Source: CANHEE01 sp043777755
Lineage (GTDB): Bacteria; Bacteroidota; Bacteroidia; Chitinophagales; Saprospiraceae
Assembly: GCA_043777755.1 (NCBI GenBank)
Contig: JAYWHK010000047.1
Coordinates: 1-13,450 of the forward strand
Length of the DNA: 13,450 nt
Direction: 5' to 3'
Positions 1 to 6,440 of the stretch are shown piece after piece. The notes beneath the pieces were generated by a model. The model ran no database searches, was not told the origin of the DNA, and worked only from the letters and a program-made list of their open reading frames with translations. The position numbers and the translations under genes were made by a program. Within the stretch, counting starts at the first letter, position 1. Each line of letters starts with the position of its first letter.

Positions 1-1
1 T

Positions 2-70
2 CACGGAGGCAAAAAAATTAGCCTTCGGCTAATTTTTTTGCCAAACTCTGTGTTCTCCGTTTCTCCGTGG
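2..70. repeat. Short CTCCGTG-type repeats flanking a hairpin
   Basis: Positions 46-70 read as three degenerate 8-9-nt units (CTCTGTGTT, CTCCGTTT, CTCCGTGG). An inverted copy of the last unit (CACGGAG) lies at 2-8, so the units bracket the hairpin at 10-40. I remember similar 'ctctgtg/ctccgtg' strings between genes in many bacterial genomes, but cannot check that here. The array may continue to the left of the window. No gene is seen in 1-162. Confidence 0.5.
10..40. terminator. Perfect 14-bp hairpin with A and T tracts, possible bidirectional terminator
   Basis: Positions 10-23 pair perfectly with 27-40 around a TTC triloop. The base of the stem is A7/T7, so transcripts from either side would end in a U-run. 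It lies about 120 nt beyond the selD stop codon and could terminate selD on the minus strand or an unseen gene entering from the left on the plus strand. The U-run is part of the stem and is followed by G, so it is not a textbook terminator. Confidence 0.5.
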
Positions 71-88
71 TAAAAAATTGCAAAAGTG

Positions 89-166
89 GTAAATAGTTAA
101 GATATTAGATATTGCAGAGTAGAGTATTCTACGCTATAATATCTAATATCCTCAATATCTATTTAC
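89..166. repeat. Long imperfect palindrome at the 3' end of selD
   Basis: The arms pair in three blocks: GTAAATAG (89-96) with 159-166, a 13-nt block at 101-113 (GATATTAGATATT) with 138-150, and GTAGA (119-123) with TCTAC (128-132). The apex is a GTAT loop. The outer arm includes the selD stop codon (163-165), so the selD mRNA would end in this structure. It lacks a clean U-run, so a role in RNA stability or a mobile-repeat origin is as likely as termination. Confidence 0.55.
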
Positions 167-1197
167 TTTACCTCTATCCAAAACTCACCTTTCGTTTTAA
201 AAGTTCCAAATGCCTGTAAATCAAGGTTTTGTGATTTGCAAACGCTTAAAAAATCTTCTAAAAAATCCTCTTCAACAGCAACTAAAAGTCCGCCACTTGT
301 TTGTGGATCGCAAAGAAGGTTCCGTTGTTCATCAGTCAAAGGCGCAATTTTATGACCATAACTATCATAATTGCGAATTGTACCACCTGGCACACATTTT
401 TTTTCTAAATAATAATCCAAAATTGTTCTATCAATAAAAGGTACTTTTGCGGTTTCGACTACTGCTGTCAGATTGCTCGCTTCGCACATTTCAGCCAGAT
501 GCCCCATCAGCCCAAAACCAGTCACATCTGTCATCGCCTTGATGTAAGGCAGCTTGCCAAAAACACCACCAATTTTATTTAATTTTGACATACTATCTGG
601 CGCAATATCTTGATGCTCAGGTAATAGTACATCTTTCTTTTGCGCAGTTGTCAATATGCCAACACCCAAAGGCTTTGTCAAAAATAGACGACAAGAAGTT
701 GTTGCGCCACCGTTTTTTTTCAAATTTTCAATAGCAACTTTGCCCGTCACTGCCAAGCCAAAAATTGGCTCAGGGCTGTCAATCGAGTGTCCGCCAGCCA
801 ACGGAATCCCAGCATCGGCACAAGCCTTTCGTGCGCCTTCAATGACTTGATTGGCAACTTCGGCAGGCAACTGATTGATAGGCCAACCCAAAATCGCAAT
901 CGCCAACAGCGGTTCGCCACCCATCGCATAAACATCGCTAATCGCATTGACAGAAGCGATACGCCCAAATTTTTCAGCATCATCTACTATTGGCATAAAG
1001 AAATCCGTGGTACTTATGACGGCTGTTCCGTCGCCTAAATCGAAAACTGCGGCATCGTCACGTTCTTCGTTTCCGACCAAAAGATTTGGAAAATAACCTT
1101 TTACCAAATCCGTTTTTAAAATATTATCCAGTACTTTTGGTGCAATTTTACAACCACAACCAGCTCCATGAGAATATTGCGTTAATTTGTATTCCAT
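163..1197 (-). CDS. selD: Selenide, water dikinase (selenophosphate synthetase)
   Basis: SelD makes selenophosphate from selenide and ATP, the selenium donor for selenocysteine and for 2-selenouridine in tRNA. The 344-residue product is close in length to E. coli SelD (347). The N-terminal motif HGAGCGCK (residues 10-17) aligns with the E. coli active site, so Cys14 and Lys17 would match the essential Cys17 and Lys20. The enzyme is therefore the cysteine form and needs no recoding. The metal/ATP-binding DD (48-49), TDVTGFGLMGH (223-233) and DPQTSGG (297-303) are all present. The ATG at 1197 gives the usual N-terminus. The gene stands alone: no selA, selB or mnmH is nearby, so its product could feed tRNA selenation, Sec insertion or both. 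A TACATTTG box lies about 30 nt upstream, sharing a spacer with the divergent gene at 1279. Confidence 0.97.
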   Translation of the reverse strand: MEYKLTQYSHGAGCGCKIAPKVLDNILKTDLVKGYFPNLLVGNEERDDAAVFDLGDGTAVISTTDFFMPIVDDAEKFGRIASVNAISDVYAMGGEPLLAIAILGWPINQLPAEVANQVIEGARKACADAGIPLAGGHSIDSPEPIFGLAVTGKVAIENLKKNGGATTSCRLFLTKPLGVGILTTAQKKDVLLPEHQDIAPDSMSKLNKIGGVFGKLPYIKAMTDVTGFGLMGHLAEMCEASNLTAVVETAKVPFIDRTILDYYLEKKCVPGGTIRNYDSYGHKIAPLTDEQRNLLCDPQTSGGLLVAVEEDFLEDFLSVCKSQNLDLQAFGTFKTKGEFWIEVK

Positions 1198-1226
1198 TTT
1201 ATTTTTATTTTTCTAAAATTTCGCCA

Positions 1227-1234
1227 CAAATGTA
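1227..1234 (-). promoter_or_regulatory. Predicted -7 box (TACATTTG) for selD
   Basis: On the minus strand the sequence reads TACATTTG, an exact match to the Bacteroidota -7 consensus TAnnTTTG, and would give a leader of about 20-25 nt for selD. The nearest upstream TTTG (minus strand, 1259-1262) is 24 nt away, longer than the usual -33 spacing, so the -33 element is doubtful. Confidence 0.5.
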
Positions 1235-1235
1235 C

Positions 1236-1243
1236 TACTTTTG
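1236..1243 (+). promoter_or_regulatory. Predicted -7 box (TACTTTTG) for the 3-hydroxyacyl-CoA dehydrogenase gene
   Basis: TACTTTTG matches TAnnTTTG exactly and lies 35 nt before the ATG at 1279, giving a leader of roughly 29 nt. No clear TTTG -33 element is visible. Only one base separates it from the oppositely oriented selD box. Confidence 0.5.
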
Positions 1244-1278
1244 TTGCGTTTTTCTAACCAAATAAATTTTAATTTTTA

Positions 1279-2169
1279 ATGATAAAAAATGTAAGTGTAA
1301 TTGGAGCTGGTACGATGGGAAATGGCATTGCCCATGTGTTCGCCATGAAAGGTTTTTCGGTGTCTTTGATTGATATTTCACAAACAGCAATTGAGAAAGG
1401 AATGGCGACTATTCTCAAAAATTTGGACAGAATGGTTGCCAAAGAGCAAATCTCAGAAGCTGATAAAATACAGACAATCAGCAATTTAAAAACTTTTACT
1501 TCGATAGAAGAAGGTGTGAAAAACGCAGACATTGTTGTAGAAGCGGCAACAGAAAACGTAGATTTGAAACTCAAAATCTTTCAACAAATTGACCTTGCAG
1601 CTCCCGAAAATGCAATTTTGGCAACGAACACATCGTCTATTTCTATTACAAAAATAGCTGCTGCAACCAATCGTGCTGAAAAAATTATCGGAATGCACTT
1701 TATGAATCCTGTGCCCGTGATGAAGTTAGTGGAGGTAATTCGTGGCTACGCCACGTCTGATGAAACTTGTGCAGCTGTAATGGAAATGTCTAAAAACTTA
1801 GGAAAAGTTCCTGTTGAAGTGAACGATTATCCAGGTTTTGTAGCGAATAGAATCTTGATGCCAATGATTAACGAAGCAATTTATACTTTGTATGAAAGCG
1901 TCGCAGGTGTTTATGAAATTGATACGGTGATGAAATTAGGTATGGCGCACCCGATGGGACCTTTACAATTGGCAGATTTTATTGGATTAGATGTTTGTTT
2001 GGCAATTTTAAGGGTGCTTCACGAAGGTTTTGGCAATCCGAAATATGCACCTTGTCCGCTTTTGGTCAATATGGTGATGGCTGGTAAAAAAGGTGTAAAA
2101 TCTGGTGAAGGTTTTTACAATTATACACACGGAACAAAAGAGTTGGTTTTGGCAGCCGCTTTTAAGTAA
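1279..2169 (+). CDS. 3-hydroxyacyl-CoA (3-hydroxybutyryl-CoA) dehydrogenase
   Basis: This enzyme oxidises 3-hydroxyacyl-CoA to 3-ketoacyl-CoA with NAD+ (or the reverse) in fatty-acid beta-oxidation or four-carbon acyl-CoA metabolism. The 296-residue product has the length of stand-alone Hbd/PaaH-type enzymes. The N-terminal Rossmann domain has GAGTMGNGIA (residues 9-18), with an acidic residue (D32) after beta-2 as expected for NAD(H). NTSS (117-120) and MHFMNPVP (139-146) follow. His140 and Glu152 are the likely catalytic dyad. The C-terminal helical domain has PGFVANR (185-191), a HPMGPLQLAD segment and GVKSGEGFYNY near the end. The ATG at 1279 starts just before the first beta-strand, so no longer start is needed. 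No thiolase or enoyl-CoA hydratase gene is adjacent, so chain length and pathway are not fixed by context. Confidence 0.95.
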   Translation: MIKNVSVIGAGTMGNGIAHVFAMKGFSVSLIDISQTAIEKGMATILKNLDRMVAKEQISEADKIQTISNLKTFTSIEEGVKNADIVVEAATENVDLKLKIFQQIDLAAPENAILATNTSSISITKIAAATNRAEKIIGMHFMNPVPVMKLVEVIRGYATSDETCAAVMEMSKNLGKVPVEVNDYPGFVANRILMPMINEAIYTLYESVAGVYEIDTVMKLGMAHPMGPLQLADFIGLDVCLAILRVLHEGFGNPKYAPCPLLVNMVMAGKKGVKSGEGFYNYTHGTKELVLAAAFK

Positions 2170-2207
2170 TTGTAGATTTTGTGAATTTTTTATGTGGCGT
2201 AAGGTAG

Positions 2208-2225
2208 CACGAACTTTAGTTCGTG
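2208..2225. repeat. Palindrome CACGAAC-TTTA-GTTCGTG
   Basis: A perfect 7-bp stem with a TTTA loop, in the spacer after the dehydrogenase gene. It has the same layout as the palindromes at 7434-7451 and 7458-7475. One stem pair differs (A/T here, G/C there) and the change is made on both arms, so pairing is kept. Confidence 0.7.
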
Positions 2226-2257
2226 AAATTTTACGAAAAAACAAACATTTTTCTAAA

Positions 2258-2292
2258 AAAAATAGTAATTATCGAAAAAAATTACTTTTTTT
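2258..2292 (+). terminator. Probable terminator of the dehydrogenase gene
   Basis: Positions 2258-2270 pair with 2280-2292 with one T-T mismatch, around a 9-nt loop. The 3' arm ends in a seven-base T-run (2286-2292). It lies about 90 nt after the stop codon at 2169. The stem is AT-rich, so its strength is uncertain. Confidence 0.45.
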
Positions 2293-2367
2293 AATATTTT
2301 TTTCATTAAAACCTTGTTTATATGAAAAAATTGTTTTTATTTGCGTTCAAATTTACAAACTGTATTT

Positions 2368-2751
2368 ATGGCAAAAAGAATTTCCGTCAAAATGGAATAC
2401 ATTCTCAGAGCGTCACCGACGATTCTGTTTAATTTCCTCACTACTCCTGCTTGTTTGATTCGTTGGTTTTGCGACGAAGCTGACGAGCAAAGTGACTTTT
2501 TCTATTTTGGTTGGAATGGTTCTGTACAAGCCGCCCAAATCGTCGATTTTATCGAAGATGAGCGACTTTTGCTCAAATGGGAAGATGCAGAAGACGAAAA
2601 CGAATACCTCGAGTACAAGGTCTATCGTAGTCCAATTACAGACGAAACCATTATGGAAATCACAGATTTTTGTGACCACGATGAGGAAAAAGATATTCGC
2701 CAAATTTGGGACTATTCTATTAAAAAATTACGTGCAGAAATGGGCGGGTAG
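2368..2751 (+). CDS. START-like domain (SRPBCC superfamily) protein
   Basis: A 127-residue, probably cytosolic protein resembling the small START-like proteins common in Bacteroidota, which belong to the Bet v1/AHSA1-type helix-grip fold with a hydrophobic cavity. The opening pattern 'MEYILRASPTILFNFLTTP' followed by a conserved-type W33F (in RWFCDEAD) is characteristic. The middle alternates beta-strands (the YFGWNGSVQAAQIVDF and RLLLKWED regions), and the C-terminal DIRQIWDYSIKKLRAE is the long closing helix. The function of this family is not established and no ligand can be named. I chose ATG 2368 over the in-frame TTG at 2341 because family members start just before the first strand. An ATG at 2392 is also possible. 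The gene ends before a strong terminator at 2788-2828. Confidence 0.85.
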   Translation: MAKRISVKMEYILRASPTILFNFLTTPACLIRWFCDEADEQSDFFYFGWNGSVQAAQIVDFIEDERLLLKWEDAEDENEYLEYKVYRSPITDETIMEITDFCDHDEEKDIRQIWDYSIKKLRAEMGG

Positions 2752-2787
2752 AAAAAAGCGTACCTTTTTCTTTATGTTCTTGATTTT

Positions 2788-2828
2788 AACAAAAAAGCTA
2801 CAAAATTAATTTTTGTAGCTTTTTTGTT
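2788..2828. terminator. Strong intrinsic terminator, likely bidirectional
   Basis: Positions 2788-2805 pair with 2811-2828 (18 bp, no mismatch) around a TTAAT loop. A six-base T-run lies on the 3' arm, and the matching A-run on the 5' arm would act on the minus strand. It sits 37 nt after the START-like gene stop and 43 nt before the next start, so the two neighbouring genes are probably separate transcripts. Confidence 0.85.
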
Positions 2829-2870
2829 TTTGTATAAAAACTTTTTTTTACCAATTTCGTAAAAAGGGAA

Positions 2871-3518
2871 ATGAATAAAAACAAGTCTTTTATCTTGCCC
2901 ATGTTTCCCTTGGGTGTCGTTGCATTTCCTGGTGAAAATCTTAATTTGCATATTTTTGAGCCTCGCTACAAACAGCTGCTGACGGAATGTGAAGCAACAG
3001 GACAACCATTTGGAATCCCTGCATTTATTGAAAAGAAACTCATGCCTGTTGGTACGGAGATGGAATTGCTCGCTATAGAAAAAATCTATGACAATGGCGA
3101 AATGGATGTCAAAACTCGTGGTATTGGCTTATTCCAAATCAATGATTTTTTTCCAAAATACAATGAAAAATTGTACGCCGCTGCGGAAGTTCGCCGTATT
3201 GATTTCGATACAGATAGCAATTTGATGGTCAATCAAAAACTATATGAGTATGTCTATGAATTGTTTGATGTATTAAACATTAGCAAACCGTTGCCGAAAT
3301 TAGATGAAAATTTTAACACCTATTTGATAGGACATCAAGTTGGTTTTAACATCGAGCAAGAGTACGAATTTTTACAAATCACACTCGAAGGTGACAGGCA
3401 ATTGTTTATGATGACCCATTTGGAACGCCTGATTCCTTTAGTAAGAGAAATGCACCGTCTTCAAGAAAGGGCTAAACTTAATGGACATTTTAAACATTTG
3501 GGTGGCGCAGATTTTTAA
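2871..3518 (+). CDS. Lon protease N-terminal (substrate-binding) domain protein
   Basis: A 215-residue protein that consists only of a LON substrate-binding (LAN/PUA-like) domain, without the AAA+ ATPase or protease parts of Lon. The hallmark lies near the N-terminus: MFPLGVVAFPGENLNLHIFEPRY (residues 11-33) with its FPL, PGE and FEPRY elements. A helical second half follows, ending in HLERLIPLVREMHRLQERAK. Stand-alone proteins of this type are widespread in Bacteroidota and other bacteria. Their biochemical role is not settled, so I name the domain only. The ATG at 2871 directly precedes the domain. The gene follows a terminator and converges with the membrane-protein gene at 3524, with only 5 bp between stop codons and no terminator visible there. 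Confidence 0.9.
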   Translation: MNKNKSFILPMFPLGVVAFPGENLNLHIFEPRYKQLLTECEATGQPFGIPAFIEKKLMPVGTEMELLAIEKIYDNGEMDVKTRGIGLFQINDFFPKYNEKLYAAAEVRRIDFDTDSNLMVNQKLYEYVYELFDVLNISKPLPKLDENFNTYLIGHQVGFNIEQEYEFLQITLEGDRQLFMMTHLERLIPLVREMHRLQERAKLNGHFKHLGGADF

Positions 3519-3523
3519 TTAAA

Positions 3524-3940
3524 CTACTGCCAAATAACATTGTACTCCGTCCAAAGAATGAAAGCTATTACGCCTATTACAATGATGGTATTCAAAAAAG
3601 TGTGGTATTTGTAATCTTTGAGCTGTATGGTTTTTGCTGTTCTATGCCCAACAATCATCATCACGAGTGAATAAGCCAAAAATACAAAAAGGTACATTGG
3701 GCGAATTTTATAAATGGCAAGACCAATCCAAATCACCTGACCATAAGAATGTAAGGCAGCTTTTAGAATGTCCTCTGGCTCGTCGTCGTCGAACTCATAA
3801 TCAGGGTCGTTGTTAAACTTTACCAACTGTTCAAAAGAAGCCGTTGTTCTGCTGTTGAATTGAAACAAATACTGTATTTCATCTAAAAGAAAGTACAATC
3901 CAATAGCATAAAAAAGATGAAGTAAAAAAATTTGGTACAT
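3524..3940 (-). CDS. Small membrane protein of unknown function
   Basis: I do not recognise a family. With the ATG at 3940 the product has 138 residues. It has a hydrophobic N-terminal segment (about 3-19), a soluble stretch with nine acidic residues in thirteen (45-57, around DYEFDDDEPED), two hydrophobic segments at about 66-98 separated by the short basic-polar turn YKIRP, and a final one at about 116-131. It is probably an inner-membrane protein with three or four segments. An in-frame TTG at 3949 would add three residues, but the ATG is the better start. Coding looks real because the hydrophobic pattern is regular and the only alternative frame here is short. It converges with the Lon-domain gene 5 bp away. 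About 200 nt upstream on its strand lie a promoter box and two hairpins with T-runs (3982-4153). Confidence 0.7.
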   Translation of the reverse strand: MYQIFLLHLFYAIGLYFLLDEIQYLFQFNSRTTASFEQLVKFNNDPDYEFDDDEPEDILKAALHSYGQVIWIGLAIYKIRPMYLFVFLAYSLVMMIVGHRTAKTIQLKDYKYHTFLNTIIVIGVIAFILWTEYNVIWQ

Positions 3941-3981
3941 AAGAGTCAATGAGTAGGCGTATAAGTTATTTTGTCGTTGAG

Positions 3982-4029
3982 AAAAAAGTGATAAATAGCT
4001 GACTATAGGGAAGTTATTTATCGCTTTTT
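3982..4029 (-). terminator. Hairpin with minus-strand T-run, possible terminator
   Basis: Positions 3983-4000 pair with 4012-4029 (18 bp including two G-U type pairs) around an 11-nt loop. On the minus strand the stem is followed by a six-base T-run. It lies between the ABC transporter gene and the membrane-protein gene, 42 nt before the latter's ATG, so it could block read-through or act as a leader element. Confidence 0.5.
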
Positions 4030-4094
4030 GAGCAATCGACTGAAAAAAATAACTACGTTTGTTTTAGCCCAACTACTTATAGTGTTTTCGATAT

Positions 4095-4137
4095 AAAAAA
4101 GACCAATTGCTTGAGGTTTCAACACAAACAATTGATC
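4095..4137 (-). terminator. Minus-strand terminator-like hairpin
   Basis: On the minus strand, 4137-4125 pairs with 4113-4101 (13 positions, one mismatch and one G-U type pair) around an 11-nt loop, followed immediately by T6 (complement of 4095-4100). It lies about 160 nt after the ABC transporter stop and could be that gene's terminator. A TATCTTTG promoter box sits only 8 nt upstream of the stem. Confidence 0.6.
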
Positions 4138-4145
4138 TGAAAGTA

Positions 4146-4153
4146 CAAAGATA
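4146..4153 (-). promoter_or_regulatory. Predicted -7 box (TATCTTTG) just upstream of a terminator hairpin
   Basis: The minus strand reads TATCTTTG, an exact TAnnTTTG match. A TTTG (complement of 4167-4170) lies 13 nt upstream, shorter than the usual spacing. Transcription would start around 4139 and run straight into the hairpin at 4095-4137. Confidence 0.4.
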
Positions 4154-4256
4154 TGTTTTTTTTATACAAAAATTAGATGTACATACTTTTTTATTTGTTT
4201 TTTAACGAATTTTCATAGTTCTTGAAATATACACTAAACTTAAAAGGCTTTTATTG

Positions 4257-4291
4257 ACTTACAGACTTACGACTTTATAACTTACCGACTA
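4257..4291. repeat. Degenerate GACTTAC tandem repeat
   Basis: GACTTACA, GACTTAC, GACTTTA, TAACTTACC and GACT follow one another with a period of about 7-8 nt, ending at the ABC transporter stop codon. The units are imperfect and no function is evident. Confidence 0.45.
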
Positions 4292-4294
4292 TCA

Positions 4295-6106
4295 TCACAT
4301 CATTTCAAATTGCAACTTTGCCAAATTATTATAAATACCATTTTCGAGTTCGGAAAGCTGTTCGTGTGTTCCTTTTTCGACAATTTTTCCGCCATCTATG
4401 ACATAAATACAATCTACTTCACGAATTGTCGCCAAGCGGTGTGCGATAATGACCGTTGTTCTATTTTCCATCAGCGTATTCAAGGCTTCTTGTACTACAC
4501 GTTCAGATTCTGCATCTAACGAAGATGTGGCTTCATCTAAAATCAAAATTTTAGGGTCTTTCAAAATCGCTCTTGCTATTGCAATCCGCTGACGCTGACC
4601 ACCAGAAAGTTTGATGCCACGCTCTCCTACTATTGTTTCCAATCCTTCTGGAAAATTTGATATAAAATCCCAAGCATTTGCTTTTTTAGCCGCTGCAATC
4701 ACCTCATTATCAGTCGCTTCTGGTTTTCCATACAAAATATTTTCTTTGATTGTTCCGCCAAAAAGGATAACTTCTTGTGGGACAATACCTAAATTTCGAC
4801 GATAATCTACAATGTTGTAATCTGTAATATTTTTTCCATCAACCAAAATCTCTCCACCCGAGATGGGATAAAAACGTTGTAACAACTGCGCAATCGTTGA
4901 TTTTCCGCCGCCCGAAGTTCCCACTAAAGCAATTTTTTGTCCTGCTTTTATTTCCAAATCCAAACCTTTCAGAACTTGTACATCTTCACGAGTTGGGTAA
5001 GAAAATTGTACATTTTTGTACTCAATATTGCCACTAAGTTTCAAAGGAAGTTCTTGCGAAGGTTTTACAACGTCAACTTCCGATGTGTCATTTAGTATCT
5101 GAACAATCCTATCAGAAGCTCCAATCGCTCTTAACAATTGTGTATATAAATCACCCAAACCTGCTATCGAACCGCCAATAATTGCTGTAATCGAGATGAA
5201 AGAAACCAAGTTGCCTGGATGTTTCATCGTACCACTTTGTAACATCAATGCACCTTGCCACAACACAAAAAACATTACACCGAACAAAAAAGTAATGATA
5301 AATGCAATAAACAATCCTCGTGCTTGACCGAATTTGATAGACGTTTTTACCAATCTGTCAATCGAATTGCCATAACGTTTTGATTCAAAATATTCATTTG
5401 TAAAGGCTTTTACGGCATAAATAGATTGTAAAGTTTCCTCAATAATCGTGTTTGTTTCTGCCAATTCATCTTGTCTTTTTTTAGAAAAACGACGAATATA
5501 ACGCCCAAAAAATATCGCAGCAATCACAATTACAGGGAAAGTAGAAACCATCAACAATGCCAATTCTGGTGTTTTATAAGCCAAATATCCAATTCCACAT
5601 ATCAAAACAATAAATTGACGTACAAATTCTGCCAACGTTATCGAAAGTGCATCTTGTAACTGCAACACATCGCTCGTAGTACGGCTCGTTAAATCACCGA
5701 CACGGTTTTTTTCAAAGAAAACAATTGGAAATGAAAGGATTTTTTCATACAAAGCCTTGCGAATATCCGCCATACTTTTCTCACTGACCACGGTAAAAAG
5801 CGTCACACGGGTATAGGAAACGAAACTTTGAAAAACCAAAATCATCAACAAACCCAAGCCAACCTCATTGATGCTGTAGCCATATTCGGGTTTTCCAGTT
5901 GCCAAATTAAAAAGCTCACCCGAGGCTATCGGAAAAACCATAAAAATCAAACTCGAAAATGCCAAAAGCAGCAATCCGAAAAAGAATTTTCCATAATATG
6001 GTTTTATAAATTCAAAAATTTTCGTTGCGTTTTGAAATTCCTGTTTGTCAAACTTTGTCTTTTTGCCGTCGTCTTCTACACTCCAGCGACCTTTTCTTTG
6101 TGCCAT
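4295..6106 (-). CDS. ABC exporter half-transporter (fused membrane and ATPase domains)
   Basis: A 603-residue MsbA-like half-transporter that should form a dimer in the inner membrane and use ATP to export a lipid, peptide or hydrophobic compound. The substrate cannot be read from sequence. The cytosolic N-terminus (1-38) leads into a type IV ABC-exporter membrane domain (about 39-330, with hydrophobic stretches near 41-60, 83-100, 160-178, 181-201, 265-290 and 300-316). The ATPase domain has A-loop Tyr370, Walker A GTSGGGKST (396-404), Q-loop Gln444, signature LSGGQ (500-504), Walker B ILILDE (520-525, catalytic Glu525), D-loop SSLD and H-loop His556. All are intact. The Walker A glycine triplet is slightly unusual against the common GxSGSGKST. 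The ATG at 6106 is the natural start. The gene is not in an obvious operon. Confidence 0.95.
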   Translation of the reverse strand: MAQRKGRWSVEDDGKKTKFDKQEFQNATKIFEFIKPYYGKFFFGLLLLAFSSLIFMVFPIASGELFNLATGKPEYGYSINEVGLGLLMILVFQSFVSYTRVTLFTVVSEKSMADIRKALYEKILSFPIVFFEKNRVGDLTSRTTSDVLQLQDALSITLAEFVRQFIVLICGIGYLAYKTPELALLMVSTFPVIVIAAIFFGRYIRRFSKKRQDELAETNTIIEETLQSIYAVKAFTNEYFESKRYGNSIDRLVKTSIKFGQARGLFIAFIITFLFGVMFFVLWQGALMLQSGTMKHPGNLVSFISITAIIGGSIAGLGDLYTQLLRAIGASDRIVQILNDTSEVDVVKPSQELPLKLSGNIEYKNVQFSYPTREDVQVLKGLDLEIKAGQKIALVGTSGGGKSTIAQLLQRFYPISGGEILVDGKNITDYNIVDYRRNLGIVPQEVILFGGTIKENILYGKPEATDNEVIAAAKKANAWDFISNFPEGLETIVGERGIKLSGGQRQRIAIARAILKDPKILILDEATSSLDAESERVVQEALNTLMENRTTVIIAHRLATIREVDCIYVIDGGKIVEKGTHEQLSELENGIYNNLAKLQFEMM

Positions 6107-6440
6107 AAATTTTTTATTTTTGGAAAATGGACTTCAGTCCGTTAAATAATCCTACTATTTTTTATAAAAAAATTATTTTCGTTTTGAAACATTACATTAC
6201 CCTATGTCGTAAAAGCTACATTAATATTTTACGCAAAAACAAGTTTTCTCATTCAATACCCATAAGTGAACATTTTTAGAAAAAAAACCAAAAAACCCAA
6301 TATCCTTACGCCTTTCATTTTCTCTTTCAATCTTTATAATTTAAATTGTTATTCATTTAACAAAATCAATGCTTTGGCATTTTTTTTGTAATACTATTCA
6401 TATACCTTATTTATTCACTTTAATTTAAAAATTAAATCTT
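6107..6440. other. AT-rich divergent promoter region, no gene
   Basis: This spacer separates the ABC transporter and the T9SS protein at 6441 and must hold promoters for both, but I find no clean TAnnTTTG box. It contains the palindrome at 6126-6143, a weak hairpin with arms 6208-6214 and 6227-6233, and long A- and T-runs. A TTTG at 6385-6388 followed by TACCTTAT at 6403-6410 is the best, weak, forward promoter candidate. Confidence 0.5.
6126..6143. repeat. Degenerate GGAC-TTCA-GTCC palindrome
   Basis: GGAC (6129-6132), loop TTCA, GTCC (6137-6140), extended outward by one T-G and two A-T pairs. It resembles the better-preserved palindromes at 2208 and 7434 and would lie in the 5' leader of the ABC transporter. 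Confidence 0.5.

Larger units (their letters stand above)
3950..4294. other. Structured intergenic region, no gene
   Basis: No convincing coding sequence is visible on either strand. The region holds an 18-bp hairpin (3982-4029), a second hairpin with a minus-strand T6 run (4095-4137), a minus-strand TATCTTTG box (4146-4153), long T-runs at 4155-4163 and 4184-4203, and a degenerate GACTTAC repeat (4257-4291). Confidence 0.6.

Noticed and set aside
1269..1574. A 101-codon antisense frame over the dehydrogenase gene, and similar antisense frames over the protease (8899-9276, 9065-9280)
   Set aside because: They are shadows of well-supported genes, with no independent motif, promoter or terminator.
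2341..2367. TTG start at 2341 for the START-like protein
   Set aside because: Family members begin right before the first beta-strand. The ATG at 2368 gives that N-terminus.
2829..2859. TTTG at 2829-2832 with TACCAATTTCG at 2849-2859 as a promoter for the Lon-domain gene
   Set aside because: The -7 box is poor (extra bases and a C in TTTG), so I did not list it as a feature, although a promoter must lie between the terminator and 2871.
4155..4203. Long T-runs as a possible phase-variation tract
   Set aside because: They are in a non-coding AT-rich spacer far from a start codon and interrupted, and such runs are common throughout this DNA. Nothing ties them to switching.
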